Shown here: positions 18,774 through 31,117 of the stretch, one piece after another
How positions within the stretch are numbered: the stretch's first letter is position 1
Layout of the letters: each line of letters begins with the position of its first letter
Origin: Undaria pinnatifida
Lineage: Eukaryota; Sar; Phaeophyceae; Laminariales; Alariaceae
Reading direction: 5' to 3'
Assembly (NCBI GenBank): GCA_012845835.1
Contig: JABAKD010000030.1
Span: 11,167,715-11,231,714, forward strand
Length of the DNA stretch: 64,000 nt
Notes under the pieces: model-generated
Told to the model about the DNA's origin: nothing
Databases searched by the model: none
The model's input: the letters and a program-made list of their open reading frames with translations, nothing else
Translations under genes and position numbers: made by a program

Positions 18774-20035
18774 GTGCCGCCGCCCTCGCCGACGCTTATG
18801 AAACGTTTGAACCCAGCCCAACGTTCTGCATTTCTACGCGTCTGGGCCCGACTCCCACCGCACCTGCGGGAGATTGCGTTCGACTTACACGACCCTGGTT
18901 GGGACCCCCCGACCATTGAGCAACTAGGGGATGTGCTCTGCGACTTTCCTGACGTGTTCTTCACCTCGAAGACGGATTTTGGGTCATGCTCCCTAATGCC
19001 CTTTGAAATCTCGGTTCCGGAGGGCAGCGCTCCGGTCACTTCACGGCCCCATCGCATAAACCCTATACTGGCCAGAGAAGTGGACGCGACCCTTAACCAG
19101 TACCTCGCGGCTGGGCTGATTCAGCACTCGACTTCACCGTACTCGAGCCCGCTGGTGGTCATCCCGAAGAAATCTGGCGGTATGAGAATCACGGTGAACT
19201 ACAAGAAGCTCAACCAAATTAGCAAGCTCAGCCAACTGCCGATTCCGCGCGTGGACCAGGTCCTGGACTCCTTAGGCTCAGGTCGGGCGTTTTCCCTGTT
19301 CGACTTGGTTTCTTCGTTCCACCCGATAACGGCACACAAGGACACAGTTCCCCTTACAGCGTTCTGCACACTCACGGGCCTTTACGAGTGGCTCGTTATG
19401 CCTCAGGGCAGCAGCGCCTCGCCTGGGTGGCTCGTCAAGGTTATCAATGAGGTGATCAAGGGCTTGACACAGGTGGCAGCTTACCTCGACGATGTCATCG
19501 TGTTCGACTCCGATCCGGTAACGCATGTTCGGACGATCGGCTCTCTCTTCGAACGCCTTCGAATCTCAAGCTTTCCCCCTCGAAGGCGCGTTTGGGCGCT
19601 ACCGATGCGAACTTTCTAGGTCACTCCATTTCTCCAGCAGGCCTACGCCCAAATTCGGAAAAAGTGTCGGCCTTGACCAATATGCCGATGCCCACTGACG
19701 TTAAGCAGGTGCGCGCACTCATGGGTGGTATCAACTATTACCGCAAAATTTTGCCCGACTTATCGAAGAGACTTCGTCCGATTAACGCACTCCTTCGGAA
19801 GGGGGTAAAGTTTGCCTTCACGCCTGCTATGGAGAAGTTGGTGAGAGAATCTTGGCGGAGCTCACGACCCCGCCGGTCCTCGTTTTCCCTGATTGGGACG
19901 CCGTCGCCGACGACACACGCCCGTTCCACATGTACTGCGATGCCTGCATCGACGGGTTCGGAGCCGCTCTCGAACAGGAGCAGACGGACGGCTCCATAAA
20001 ACCCATCGCATACATCAGCCGAGCTATACATAAAA
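18774..20035 (+). pseudogene. Ty3/Gypsy-type reverse transcriptase and RNase H, truncated
   Basis: The first frame (18774-19619) holds the Gypsy RT blocks YLAAGLIQHSTSPYSSPLVV, GGMRITVNYKKLNQ, AFSLFDLVSSFHPI, MPQGSSASPGW and the catalytic AAYLDDVIVF. A shift near 19570 leads to ATDANFLGHSISPAGLRPN and VRALMGGINYYRKILPDLSK, the Gypsy connection domain. A second shift near 19845 leads to the RNase H start (FHMYCDACIDGFGAALEQ). It ends after AYISRAI, where unrelated AT-rich sequence begins, so most of RNase H and any downstream integrase are missing. The YLDD and MPQG blocks separate this clearly from Copia RT. Confidence 0.85.
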
Positions 20036-20408
20036 GCTTTCTTGTAAAACTCCCCCTTTTTTTCTTTTTAAGGCTTCAACCCCAGCCTTACTCCGTATTT
20101 AGATTCAACCCACACCGTGTAGCAAAATAGTTAATAAACACATAATCAAACTAAGAAGAGTAACGGTATTATAAGTGTGTTATGATACCGCTACAACCCA
20201 TAGTTGTCAAGGCTGGTTATTGCATGTTCATCTTCAGGGATAAATATGCATTTAACCATAATTGACAAAATCCGCGAGGGGGAACGTTGAAGTTGCCAAA
20301 CGTCCCTCGCAACTTCGTTTTTAGCCCCCCGAAGCAGTTTTCTCGGCGTACATAAATACGTTTTGCAGATATGCACAACAGCCCCCCCCCCCCCCCAACC
20401 ACTGTAAA

Positions 20409-20695
20409 CCAATATGTATTCGAAAACACCACTCTGAAACAACACGATAACGAAGTCTAGAACATCAACCAAAACATACACGTGTAGCAACAACCATGCG
20501 GACACAAAATAATATGTATTCGAAAACACCACTCTGATACAATACAATAAAGAAGTCTAGAACATCAACCAAAACATATACGTGTAGCAACAACCACGCG
20601 GAAAGCAGCACTTTGAAGCAATACGACAACGAAGTCTAGAACATCATCCCAAACATACACGTGTAGCAATAACCACGCGGACACACCACACACAA
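20409..20695 (+). repeat. Three tandem copies of a unit of about 95-101 bp
   Basis: Each copy contains GAAGTCTAGAACATCA and AAACATAYACGTGTAGCAA followed by AACCAYGCGGA. Copies start near 20410, 20511 and 20600. The first two also share AATATGTATTCGAAAACACC. The unit is non-coding. Confidence 0.85.
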
Positions 20696-21289
20696 AAACC
20701 ACGTATACGTCCACATACGAAACCCAGTCAACAGATGGAACCCATGTATCCTGGATTCCAAATTTAGGTCCCTGCGACTCAGAAATATCACATAGTCTAC
20801 ATATAGTCTTAACACAAACCTAAACTGCGTCAAAACTGCTCGTTGCCAAATAACAGGTTCGTCAAGAACACAAGAACAAACAGAACGCGAGACGGGGTAA
20901 TCGCAGCAAACGCATATCATCATAGCATTCGCCCACTACATCACCTTCTTTGCAATTGGTTTTGGGCATCAGCGAACTGGGTCCAACGCATGCCCGTAGT
21001 GTCTTAGGTGGAGTGAGGAGCGGTAGTGAAAATCAAGTGCGCTGCTCGATAACCTGTTCCTGACCGTCGGTTTACTGAACAATCTTCGGGCCGCGTCTCC
21101 TCTGTGTCAGGTGTGTGAGGAATTTCTTTGTCGTTTTCAAGCAAGCGGTTGCGTTGACAATACTACCTGGCTTGATGGAAAGGAAAGGAACACCACTCAG
21201 CGATCATCTACTACACGCTAAGGCATGTTTTCATGAGCACCACTAACAAGAGCACCAGACATGGACGCGACATCTACAGGACCACAACA
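20696..21289. other. Unassigned stretch
   Basis: No shared repeats and no credible reading frame. It leads up to the left end of the giant palindrome. Confidence 0.35.
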
Positions 21290-24200
21290 TCTTCGACGAC
21301 AGTGGGGAGAAAACAGGGCGTGTAATCGTTCACTAGATCATAATAATGTGAAAAAGAAGAACAGACAGATATGTTAACACTGCGGTAAACCACACGATCA
21401 ACCTATTACGCAGGGCATTTCGTGCCTCCAGCCGTTTGCATGATCGCCTGACAACCTCTACCAAACGCAGTAGCATATGCCTAACGAAGTAACGTCACCC
21501 TCGCGTTCAATAGTGGTGACATCGCATGCCCGCGTCACCTCGCTTGGTGTATTTGTAAGATGTATCTCTGTCTTGGATTTGGCAACCTCACGGCAAAAAC
21601 CATGGGCGTAAAATTGTATATGTGAGACAATAGTAATGTGAACAGGAAGTACAGGCAAATATGTCAAAATTGCGGTGAACGACACTACCAACTTATTACG
21701 TGGGGTATTTCGTACCTACCGTCTGCATGATCGCCTCCCGACCTATGCCAAGCGAAGTATGACTGACGAAGTAACGTAATTGAGCGCGTGTACACCAAGC
21801 GTTCCTTTCAAAACACTGACGATTCGCATTTCTCCCTCTCGTGCTCAATGGCGGTGACATTGCATGACCACATCACCTCGCCTGTCGTATTTGGCAATAT
21901 GTATCTCTTTCTTATAAATTAGCGATGTCAGCAAACAATGGTAACTACATGACTGTACCTATCGGTTGAAATATTCTATCTTTCGATCCATGTACAATAA
22001 CAAATTATGAAGCTTTAACACGTTGTTCAAACGCCCCACTTACAATCGAAATCGGCCAGAGTAATAAACACTTCTACGCAATTGATATCACGTCATTATC
22101 TTTCTAGCCATCCATGACGTAGCTTTCATTCACCCCCCCCCCCCCCCAACGCCCCCTCCTTCCCCACCACCCGCACGATCGCCTAGACCTAGCACCACGT
22201 GTATAGCAAGCCCCTACATATATGATTAATACGCGCGATCGGAGTATCACACACAATCTTGCAAAGATGAGTTTCGACCAAATCTTTGATCTCACAGCTG
22301 GAGTGTATTTTAATATTGTGTGACCTAAACTTCTTGAAAACCTTCCCCCCTCCCCCCCACCCCTTTTTTCCCCCCGCTCTCTCTTGCTTAAACGCCCCAC
22401 CTAATATCGAAATCCGCCAGAGTAATAAACACTTCCACGCACTGGATATCATCTCATTATCTTTCCAGAGCCATCCTTGCCGCTGCTGCAATTCCCACCC
22501 CCCTCCCCGCCCCCAACGCCCCCTCCTTCCCCACCACCCACACCATTGCCTAGAACTAGCACCACGCGTATAGCAAACCCCTACATGTATGCGACCTAAA
22601 GCCCTTTCGCCCCATCCACCCCCACCTCCCCCCCCCCTCCCCCACCCCCCACCTCCCCACCCCCCCACCCCACCCCCACCCCCTCGAACACTCCGCCCTC
22701 TCCTCACTGGTTGTACGACTTACAGGATATACATGATAAACTGGTGCATTCTTTCCCAAACCATCAGATTTATCCCCTTCCTTGAAGGATCTATAGTTTT
22801 CACGCACAGATTGAGCTGCCCCGCCCGTCCCGCCTCCCCCCCCCCCATGATAAACTGGTGCATTCTTTCCAAAACCGTCAGATCTATCCCCTTGAAGGAT
22901 TTATAGTTTCCACGCACAAATTGAGCTGCCCCATCCGTCCCCCCCCCCTCCCCCACCCCCGCTCCCTTTTGATCAAAACCAGCCCCCCATGTCCTTCAAA
23001 ACCCCCCCCCTCCCCTCCCCCACCCCCGCTCCCTTTTGATCAAGATCAGGCCCCCACATCCTGAAAAACTCCGCCCTCCCCTCACCGGTTATTCGACTTG
23101 CAGTATTCACTTGATAAACTGATGCATTTCCTTCCACAGCTGTCAGATTTTGTCCCCCTCAGAAACGGGTTTTATAGTTTCCGCGCACAGACTGCCTAAC
23201 ATCACCCTGTTGACCCTGATAGCTTCACTGTAGTTGCAAGGGGAGTCGCCGACCCAAACACTTAATGAGGACACACAACCCGTAATACGCGCGATCGGAG
23301 CATCACACACAGCTTGCAAAGATGAGTTTCGACAATTATATTATAAAAAATTAAAATACACTCCAGCTGTGCAATCGAATATTTTGTCGAAACTCATCTT
23401 TGCAAGCTGTGTGCGATACTCCGATCGTGCGCATTACGGGTTGTGTGTCCTCATTAAGGATATAGGTCGGCGACTCCTCTTGCAACTACAGTGTAGTTAT
23501 CAGGGTCAACAGGGTGATGTTAGTCAGTCTGTGCGCGGACACTATAAAACCCGTTTCTGAGGGGGACAAAATCTGACAGCTGTGGAGGGAAATGCATCAG
23601 CTAATCAAGTGTATCCTGTAAGTCGAATAACCGGCGAGGGGAGGGCGGAGTTTTGAAGGACGTGGGGGCCTGATTTTGATCAAAAGGGGGGCGGGAAGGG
23701 GGGAGGAGTGGGGAGGGGACGGGTGGGGCAGGTCAATTTGTGCGTGAAAACTATAAATCCTTCTTGTGGGGGAGGGGGAGGGACTTGTGCCGGGGGGGGG
23801 CGGGGGGCGGGCGGGGGAGGGCTTTAGGTCGCATAGATGTAGGAATTTGCCATACACGTGGTGCTAGGTCTCGACGATGGTGCGGGTGGTGGGGAAGGAG
23901 GGGGCGTTGGGGGCGGGGGTGGGTAGGAATTGCAGCAGCGGCATCGGCGGCTCTAAAACGATAACGAGGCGATATCCAGGGCGTGGAAGTGTTTATTACT
24001 CTGGCGGATTTCGATATTAGGTGGGGCGTTTAAGCAAGAGAAATCGAGGAGAAAAGAAAAGAAAAGAAAAGAACAAAAAAAGAAGGCGGGGAGGGCGGGG
24101 GGGGGAAGGATCTTCAAGAGGTTTAGGTCACATATTATATTAAAATACACTCCAGCTATGAGATCAAGGATTTGGTCGAAATTCATTTTGACAACATTGT

Positions 24201-25540
24201 GTGTGATACTCCGATCGCGCGTAGTAATCATATATGTAGGGGCCTGCTATATGCGCGGTGCTGGGTCTAGGCGATCGTTCGGGGTGTGGGGAAGGAGGGG
24301 GCGTTCGAGGGGGGGAGGGGGGACGAATGAAAGCTACGTTATGGATGGCTAGAAAGATAATGACGTGGTATCAATTGCGTAGAAGTGTTTATTACTCTGG
24401 CCGATTTCGATTACAAGTGGGGCGTTTGAACGAACTGGGCCGGGAACAAAAGGGGGGAAGGGGGGCGGAGGGCGGGGATGAGTTGGAGCTACGGCATGGA
24501 TGGCTAGATGGATAATGAGATGATATCAGCTGGCTGGTAGTGTTTACTACTCTGGTAGATTTTGATTTCAGGTGGGGCGTTTGAACAAGAGGGATCGGGG
24601 GGGGGAGAGGGGGGCGAGCATTTCAATATGTGCACGGAGACTATAAACCCTTAAAGGGGACGAATCTGACGGTTGCAGCAAGAAGACAACCCCTTTATAT
24701 CACCCGCCTGGTAATGTTTATTGTTCTAGAAGGTTTGATGTTACATGTGGTATGCTACCCAGTTCTTAAGTGTAGTAAACAACGTGTTAAAAGCTTCATA
24801 ATTTGTTATTGTACATGGATCGAAAGATGGAATATTTCAATCGATAGGTACAATCATGTAGATACCACTATTTTCTGACATCGCTAACTATAAGAAAGAT
24901 ATACATATTGCCAAATACAACAGGCGAGGTGATGTGGTCATGCAATGTCACCGCCATTGAGAACGAGAGGGAGACATGCGAATCGTTATTGTTTTGAAAG
25001 GAACGCTTAGTGTACACGCGCTCAATTACGTTACTTCGTTAGTCATACTTCGCTTGGCATAGGTTGGGAGGCGATCATGCAGACGGTATGTACGGAATAC
25101 CTTACGTAATAAGTTGGTAGTGCGGTTTACCGCAATTTCAACATATCTGTCTGTACCTCCTTTTCACATTATTATTGTCTCACATATACGATTTTACGCC
25201 TATGATTTTTGCCGTGCCGATGTGGGGCTCTGAGGTCGCCAACTCTAAGACAGAGATACGTCTTACAAATACACCAAGCGAGGTGACGTGGGCATGCGAT
25301 GTCACCACTATTGAACGCGAGGGTGACTTTACTTCGTTAGGCATATGCTACTGCGTTTGGTAGAGGTTGTCAGGCGATCATGCAATCGGCCGGAGGCACG
25401 AAATACCCTGCGTAATAGGTTGGTAGTGTGGTCTACCGCAGGGTTAACATAGCTGCCTGTACTTCTTTTTCACATTGCTATGATCTAGTGAACGATTATA
25501 CGCCCTGTTTTCTCCCCACTGTCGAAGTGGGATTTCACCA
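21290..25540. repeat. Giant inverted repeat (foldback), arms about 2 kb
   Basis: The left arm from about 21290 and the right arm to about 25540 are reverse complements with indels. The outer ends share CAGTGGGGAGAAAACAGGGC, and the inner ends meet near 23340 at AATTATATTATAAAAAATTA. Each arm is an outer part F (21290-22320; 24135-25540) and an inner module X (22330-23330; 23345-24130). The outer parts share TACCAAACGCAGTAGCATAT and the block TTCAATAGTGGTGACATCGC. The left F arm lacks about 280 bp present in the right one. Copies of F and X recur at 49110-52010. No transposase is seen. A non-autonomous foldback-type transposon is the likeliest reading, but no target duplication was found. Confidence 0.8.
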
Positions 25541-27105
25541 GACGCTGTGGTTGTTGTTGTTGTTGTTGTTGTATTCATTAACAACGACCACAACCGATAC
25601 CAGGTACCGAGTGGCAGGTTTATTTCATGCGCGATAACACTTGAGACCAGAGAGAGGTAGGTATAGTAGAACACTTTATTCGTGTATGCGCCTCAACGCC
25701 GGCTGTGAGTGCTTAATCGCACATAGACATTAAACCAGGTACCAGTGTCACATACTTGAAGTAAGTGAACATCAACAAAATCTGAGCAAAGTAAACACGT
25801 CGTCATTTTTACAAACTAGACTACTGACACAAATCCAGATTCCCAAAATTAACAGTATTACTACAAGCAACCGAGACGATATATATGCCACAGATAGCTG
25901 CGTCCAGCAATCGGAACCGGCTTGGGAGACATGAGAGAAAACCCGCCATACACTTGCCAACTGAAATACAGTGCCGACCTCCTCGAAAACAGAGGACGAC
26001 ATTTACAAATATTTACAAGGACACCTTCATTAAGGACACGTATTATGCGAAAAACGACCAAAACTAAAACACGAAAAACAGACAGGCTGGTTCAAGTTGA
26101 AAAAAAAAAAAAAACTCCCCCCATGAATGCCGCTCGCAATATCTATTAATATATCTATTTATAGGCAAAGAGTGAATATTTGGTATCACAGTGACATGGA
26201 CAAAAATATATTACCGGCCTCGGGCTGTCTGTGTCTCTAGGAACGAAACTCGTATTATCGACCAATGGCAGGCCTTCCTTTTTTTTTTTCAATAATGTTC
26301 AGGCTCTTTCCCAGTGGGGGCGAGCAAAAACAACTTGCGCCGCATTTTGCACGATCCGGTAGGACATACTCCAAGGCATGTCTGTAAAATTTTTCGCACA
26401 AAAAATCGAAGATCTGACCTGCCTGTGCTCAACATTATTAAGCAGAATCATCTAGCGAAAGCATTGGGTCCTACATTAAAACCGAGTCATTTGAAGGAAA
26501 CAGCGTATCTTGTTCATTTTTACGCACAAAAGTCCACTTACTTGTCCACGCCGTTTTTGAGAGAAAGACCCTGAAATTTTCGCACATGTGTTCTTAACGC
26601 CCGTTCTGAGATCTTAATGCCCATTCTGAGATCTGACCCGCGGGGGGTTTTCTTTTTTCTTTTTTTCGCCGAAACAAATTGGGCTAAGGTGGTCCACACA
26701 TTTTCCGAAAAATCTCAACTAACTGACGAAAAATCAGGCCAACAAAAAAGAAACAAAAAGAAACAATCGGGTGAGGTCTTTGCAAGGGCATATAGAAGGT
26801 GTGTGGCAAAAATTCACGGTCTGAACCGGAGAAACAGCGTGGACATTCGCCGGGGGATAAATTTGGGTTTTCAAACGTGAACCCCCGCCTGTACGACGAG
26901 TAGAAGACCCAGAACCTGTTCCATGCTACACCCCCCCAATCCCCTCGACCATTATTATGCTAACACGCGTGCTCCGTGCCATGACGTCGGCTGTTGCGTC
27001 TGTAACCTCCTTCTCGTACGTGATTGAACTGGAAAAAACCTTGAACAGAGCAATAACACACAGGAGCTTCCCAAACACACACGAACAATACCGGGACTAT
27101 ATGGA
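25541..27105. other. Unassigned stretch with a short GTT microsatellite
   Basis: GTT repeats lie near 25550-25572, an A run at 26100 and a T run at 26279. The frames at 26314 and 26617 resemble no known protein. No repeats shared inside the window were noticed. Confidence 0.35.
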
Positions 27106-27109
27106 TGGC

Positions 27110-27362
27110 AAAAAAAAAAACTTTTACGATTTTTTTCCATGGCAAACTCGAAAAATACTCTCTGCGGTATACGCAGGAAATGAAACCGCTTGGATATTGA
27201 CACATTGTTGACACGCCTGCTCGTACGTCCGGCCGAGCTGCTATCCCGCCCTTTCAGGGGGGGGGGGGGGGGGGTCATACGGCTTAGCTTGGGTAGGCAA
27301 TTGGTTAAGGTTTTGCAAGAAACTGGTCAAGCGGACTACGAAATACCTTCTAATTCCTCAAC
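27110..27362 (+). repeat. tRNA-derived repeat, diverged partial copy
   Basis: CATGGCAAACTCGAAAAATA, GAAATGAAACCGCTTGGATA, CGTCCGGCCGAGCTGCTATC, a G18 run and CGGCTTAGCTTGGGTAGGCA follow in family order, ending TTCTAATTCCTCAACA. The T-arm part is absent. Confidence 0.7.
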
Positions 27363-27429
27363 AGTAAGTAGTAGTATATTATATATCCTAGTCCTTACTT
27401 AGCACTAATAGTCTATGTATACCGGCACG

Positions 27430-27700
27430 AAGGATGTATTTTCGTAACACTGCTATATATATACAGCCCACCCTGATGAGCCGTACAAAACATACAATAC
27501 GAAATATGCGCGGGAAACACCGCTTACGAAGTAAGTAGAGCATGAATCCAAGATGCGGATTCCCAAAAACCATTCCCACACCTGTCTGCACCACAACTAT
27601 ACTCGTGAGGCCACGGAGCCCCGTGAAGGGACGCCAAGCCTTTAGGGGAGAAGGGAAGGAGGCATAACACCCGCAAGGGGCTCGCAAACGCAGACTCAGA
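27430..27700 (+). other. Structured repeat with covarying hairpins, copy 2
   Basis: It aligns with 690-870: AGCCCACCCTGATGAG, then GAAATATG, GGGAAAC, CATGAATCCAAGATGCGG and ATTCCCACACCTGTC. The stems are GCGG/CCGC (27510-27523), TTAC/GTAA (27524-27534), GAATC/GATTC (27544-27562) and CACGG/CCGTG. The stem bases differ from copy 1 while pairing is kept at three or more positions, which points to selection on RNA structure in the ancestral element. Confidence 0.5.
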
Positions 27701-29270
27701 ATGTATCGCCATAACCCGAGCGGGTGGGGGGGGGGGGGCTATAGGATGCGCTCGGAAATTGGAAGAACGCTACTAATACTTGTTTGGTGTATGTACCCTC
27801 TTGCTGTATGGCGAGTTCTATGTAACCACGCGGCGTGCCCCTATGAAGTAGGCGAGTAAAATACAATACATACATATATTAATATATATATTACACTGAG
27901 CCGCACCTGTCGCGGACTTTCGAACACACACCCACACAGAAGAAGCGCTGTACCTGTCGTCAAAAGGCTCCACACACATCAACCACACATAGGGGTGAGC
28001 CGTACCTGTCGTCATGCTCCACCCTCTCATATATACGGACAGTATCTTGTCGTCAAAGCCCGGTCGTATATTTGTTATCATCACGAATGCCTCTCGGGGG
28101 AGGCAGCTTCACACTCCAAGGCATACACCAAATAACGCTTCGACACATAATACGAAACCCCATAAGATACGAAACCCCCAAAATATCCGCAGACCAGTAT
28201 CGAACAACCGCAGCATACCACGACAAACGATACTTACCGCTGCATTCTCACCGAGGGGAGGCGCGCCCCCCCCCCCGGGGCGAACATGCATTCGGAGTAA
28301 CGGTGAACTGAATTTCCTTACCGCAACTATCACGACACCTCCAACGAGCCGGGGTGGGGGCACCTTTGAGAAAGGCAGAGCTAAAACCATCCTTGTTTGC
28401 CGCAGCATGAGCGGCGATGCCGTAATCTGACCAACTGCATTCCCCGAATCGCCCTCCGTGACGAACGGCGAGGGGGAGACCGGACGGACGGGAACAAAAA
28501 ACAACGCATGTGTGTGGTTCACGGTGTATTGTTGGGCCGCAACGGGGGGTGTTGATCGAGGGAGGGAGAAAACAACCAAGGAGTTATTTGCACGCAAAAA
28601 GGAGCGGAGTGAACATCTTTTGTTTCCACCGTCGAAACCGCGTCAGAAAAATGGAAACCCCCTCAAAATATATATATCTATATTTACTGACTCTTTTTTG
28701 TCAGAGGACGGGAATTTGGTCAGGAGTTTTTTTCGTCTCGCGGCCTCATTACGGGATTCTCGGAAACTGGAATTTCTCGGTCAAATCGCTTCGTTCGGGT
28801 GCCGTCTTCGGGCGGGGGCTCCAACGCCCCTCGCCCTGCCTTATCCGTTCCGAACCTCGACGTGAACGCGGATGGGGGCTGAGCGAGACAAGCGAAAAGT
28901 TGCTAAAATGTTGCATTTTGAAGAGGTACTCCTGAGCCTTCGGTTGTATCTTGACGTCTTCTGCAGAGAGTGATAATTTCCCAAATTGACATCATTTCCA
29001 CACGGTAGTTGCTAGAAAGACTGAATTTTGGGGAGGTAAACTCTCGAGCGTTTGTTTTGCTTCATGTCTGCAGAGCTTGAACGAATAAAACACCGGAAAA
29101 AATGTTTTTTTTAATGGCATAATTTCCAAATTGATATTATTTGCAAAAAATCTCTCCCAGGCACGAACAAAAAGTGAACCTGCATCGCTCTAATTCGTCC
29201 CTCCATATTTCGCTTGGTGCCGTTCAAGTGTTTCGCATTTCGAGCGTGCTTGCTCGGCACGTCAACCTGA
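27701..29270. other. Unassigned stretch
   Basis: G and C runs (27725, 28267) and several frames of up to 160 codons overlap on both strands without recognisable domains. I see no gene I can support. Confidence 0.35.
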
Positions 29271-29274
29271 TGCA

Positions 29275-29575
29275 GGCTCAGAATCGTCTTCTTGCGCGAC
29301 TTGTTGCGCAAATAACTAGCCATGTTGCGACCGCATAAACAATTGCGAGCTTAGCTAGACTTTGACCCAACAGGCGACTGAAATCGGGACTTCCAGCGCG
29401 GCTTTTGTCGGGCGACCAAGAACACAACAGGTGATCATGGGGGCAAGTATTGACCGAATAGAACTGCTGCCCTATGCAAGCGAGCGAGTAGCATGCCAAA
29501 AACCGCGAAAATAATTGCGAGGTCGTTAGTTAGGCTTTGACCCAATAGGCGAATGAATAAAATCGAGATTTTCAT
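29275..29575 (+). repeat. Diverged tandem duplication
   Basis: AATTGCGAGCTTAGCTAGAC with TTTGACCCAACAGGCGA near 29341-29375 is echoed by AATTGCGAGGTCGTTAGTTA with TTTGACCCAATAGGCGAATG near 29513-29555. Confidence 0.5.
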
Positions 29576-30587
29576 CCTCCTTTTTCGGGGTCGCATAAGG
29601 CGACCAAGGAGAGCTGATAAGGCGGGCAAGAATTCCATGAAAACAAAATGAAAAGGAAAACAAACGGTAGGAGGAGTTGTGAAGAATGTCGCTCTTAATA
29701 GGGTAAGTTCTGCGTACATTGAAAGTACATGCCGTCGGATTAAGGGCATTCAGTTTTGCCTTGTTTTTCCTTCTAGTGCTTCTCTGTAAGTCAGTAAGTT
29801 TTCGTCTACAGTGAAAGTAAACACCGAGGGGTTTTCCAAGGCACCATCAATGGCGCCTTCCTTTTTCCCTTCCGTAAACTAAATATTTTCAACCATTCCG
29901 TCCGATGCCTTTTTTATTGATGCCATGTCCTCTTTCGTTTCGCCTGGAAGCGAAGCAGGTTCTCAATGCTCTTTTCGGTATTCCCCGCACTTGTTGTTGT
30001 TTGATGTAGGCTAACTCTTACTCGGCGGCGCTGTTAATAACAGAAGTAAGTGTGTTTCTCGCCTATGCTTGCTTTCGTTGTTCACGTGTTTTTATTCTGT
30101 CAAAGTAAACCTTCAAAACCTCATGTTCGGAGAAAAACTCTTGGCATTACTTCAAACTTCAATGTCGAATTGGACACCTACTACAACAACTTTTCCCCTT
30201 GTGTTACCCCAACAATGGGCGCCGTCGAATGACAAATTATTATTTATTAGATTTTCACGTTCGTATAACACTCTTGGCATTACTTTAACGTTCAATGTCG
30301 AATCGGTTGTCCGGCTACAACTTGTTTTCTCGTCGAAGTCCTGCCCTGCCCTATCCGAAGCATGGGCGCCGGCATATGCGGAGCCCTTGTATATACAATT
30401 GTTGGCCTCGGTTGGCACTGACGCCGCACAACATTATATGTACAGTGGGGTTGACGTTGGTTGGCAACGACGCTGTAAAACATGCCAGTCCCTGCGTGAG
30501 CTATACAACCAGGGTACCGTTTCTTCTTGTTTTTCTTTTGGCGGTCACCATGATGGTTATCGAGTTAGATTATGTTGTGCGGGGTGG
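29576..30587. other. Unassigned stretch
   Basis: Mixed composition. ORFs near 30069-30629 lack domains. TCTTGGCATTACTT occurs twice (30139 and 30271), each followed by AA..TTCAATGTCGAAT, a small duplication. Confidence 0.35.
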
Positions 30588-31070
30588 AGAATCCTAACTC
30601 CGCACAAGGGGAATGATCGCACCACGTAGTGTGAATATGGTAAGGCATCCACGAGGCAGTTTTGCCAAGGAATTAGTGGGGTATTAGTCCGTTTGACCAC
30701 TTGCCAAAGGTTAACCAATAGCTTACCCAAACTAAGCCTTGTAACAGTATATAGTAATAGTAGTGTCCCCATTGCTGTCTCTGAGGTGGCCACACCAGAA
30801 GAAAAAGTATAACTCATTGGCGCTCTCATATCCATATAAGCAAGGAAGTAGGCAGAAGGTGCCGACGTCCGTCTTACGAGCGGTTCTTGGGATGGTGCAG
30901 TTCATCCTTCTTGCGACTCGCCGAACACCTCGCTTCGCTTCGCGCTTGGTGCAAGCAATGCCTGCCTGGTTGGTGAAAACCCGAAGTGCTCCGTCTCGGC
31001 ATAGTAGGGATGCGAGGGTCTATGGTCATACGACTACGGCCATGCACAAACTGAGTACACCCCTCCCCCT
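30588..31070 (+). repeat. Repeat H, copy 1, carrying a tRNA-derived insertion
   Basis: It is homologous to 47823-48190: CTAACTCCGCACAAGGGGAA, GTGTGAATATGGTAAGG, TGCCTGCCTGGTTGGTGAAA, CATGCACAAACTGAGTACAC. At 30663-30746 this copy holds a fragment of the tRNA-derived repeat (AAGGAATTAGTGGGG to CCCAAACTAAGCCTTGTAAC) that is absent from the 47.8-kb copy. Confidence 0.8.
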
Positions 31071-31117
31071 CAGGAAGACGAAAAACCAATGGAGTGCAGC
31101 GGTGGTGTGAAAGCCAG

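Larger units (their letters stand above)
16557..20035 (+). mobile_element. Decayed LTR retroelement with Copia-type and Ty3/Gypsy-type parts
   Basis: The order is a gag-like zinc knuckle, a Copia-type protease, the Copia pre-integrase zinc site, integrase debris, a Copia-style linker (ITRHVTW), then a Ty3/Gypsy-type reverse transcriptase and RNase H that stops after AYISRAI. No LTRs were found. In Copia the RT after integrase is of Copia type, and in Gypsy the integrase follows RT, so this is either a chimera or one element inserted into or joined with another. Many frame breaks make every part inactive. Confidence 0.75.

Noticed and set aside
24630..24878. 82-codon ORF repeated almost identically at 49701-49949
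   Set aside because: The match reflects near-identical DNA of the F arm. The left arm of the 21-kb palindrome lacks the segment and no family is recognisable.
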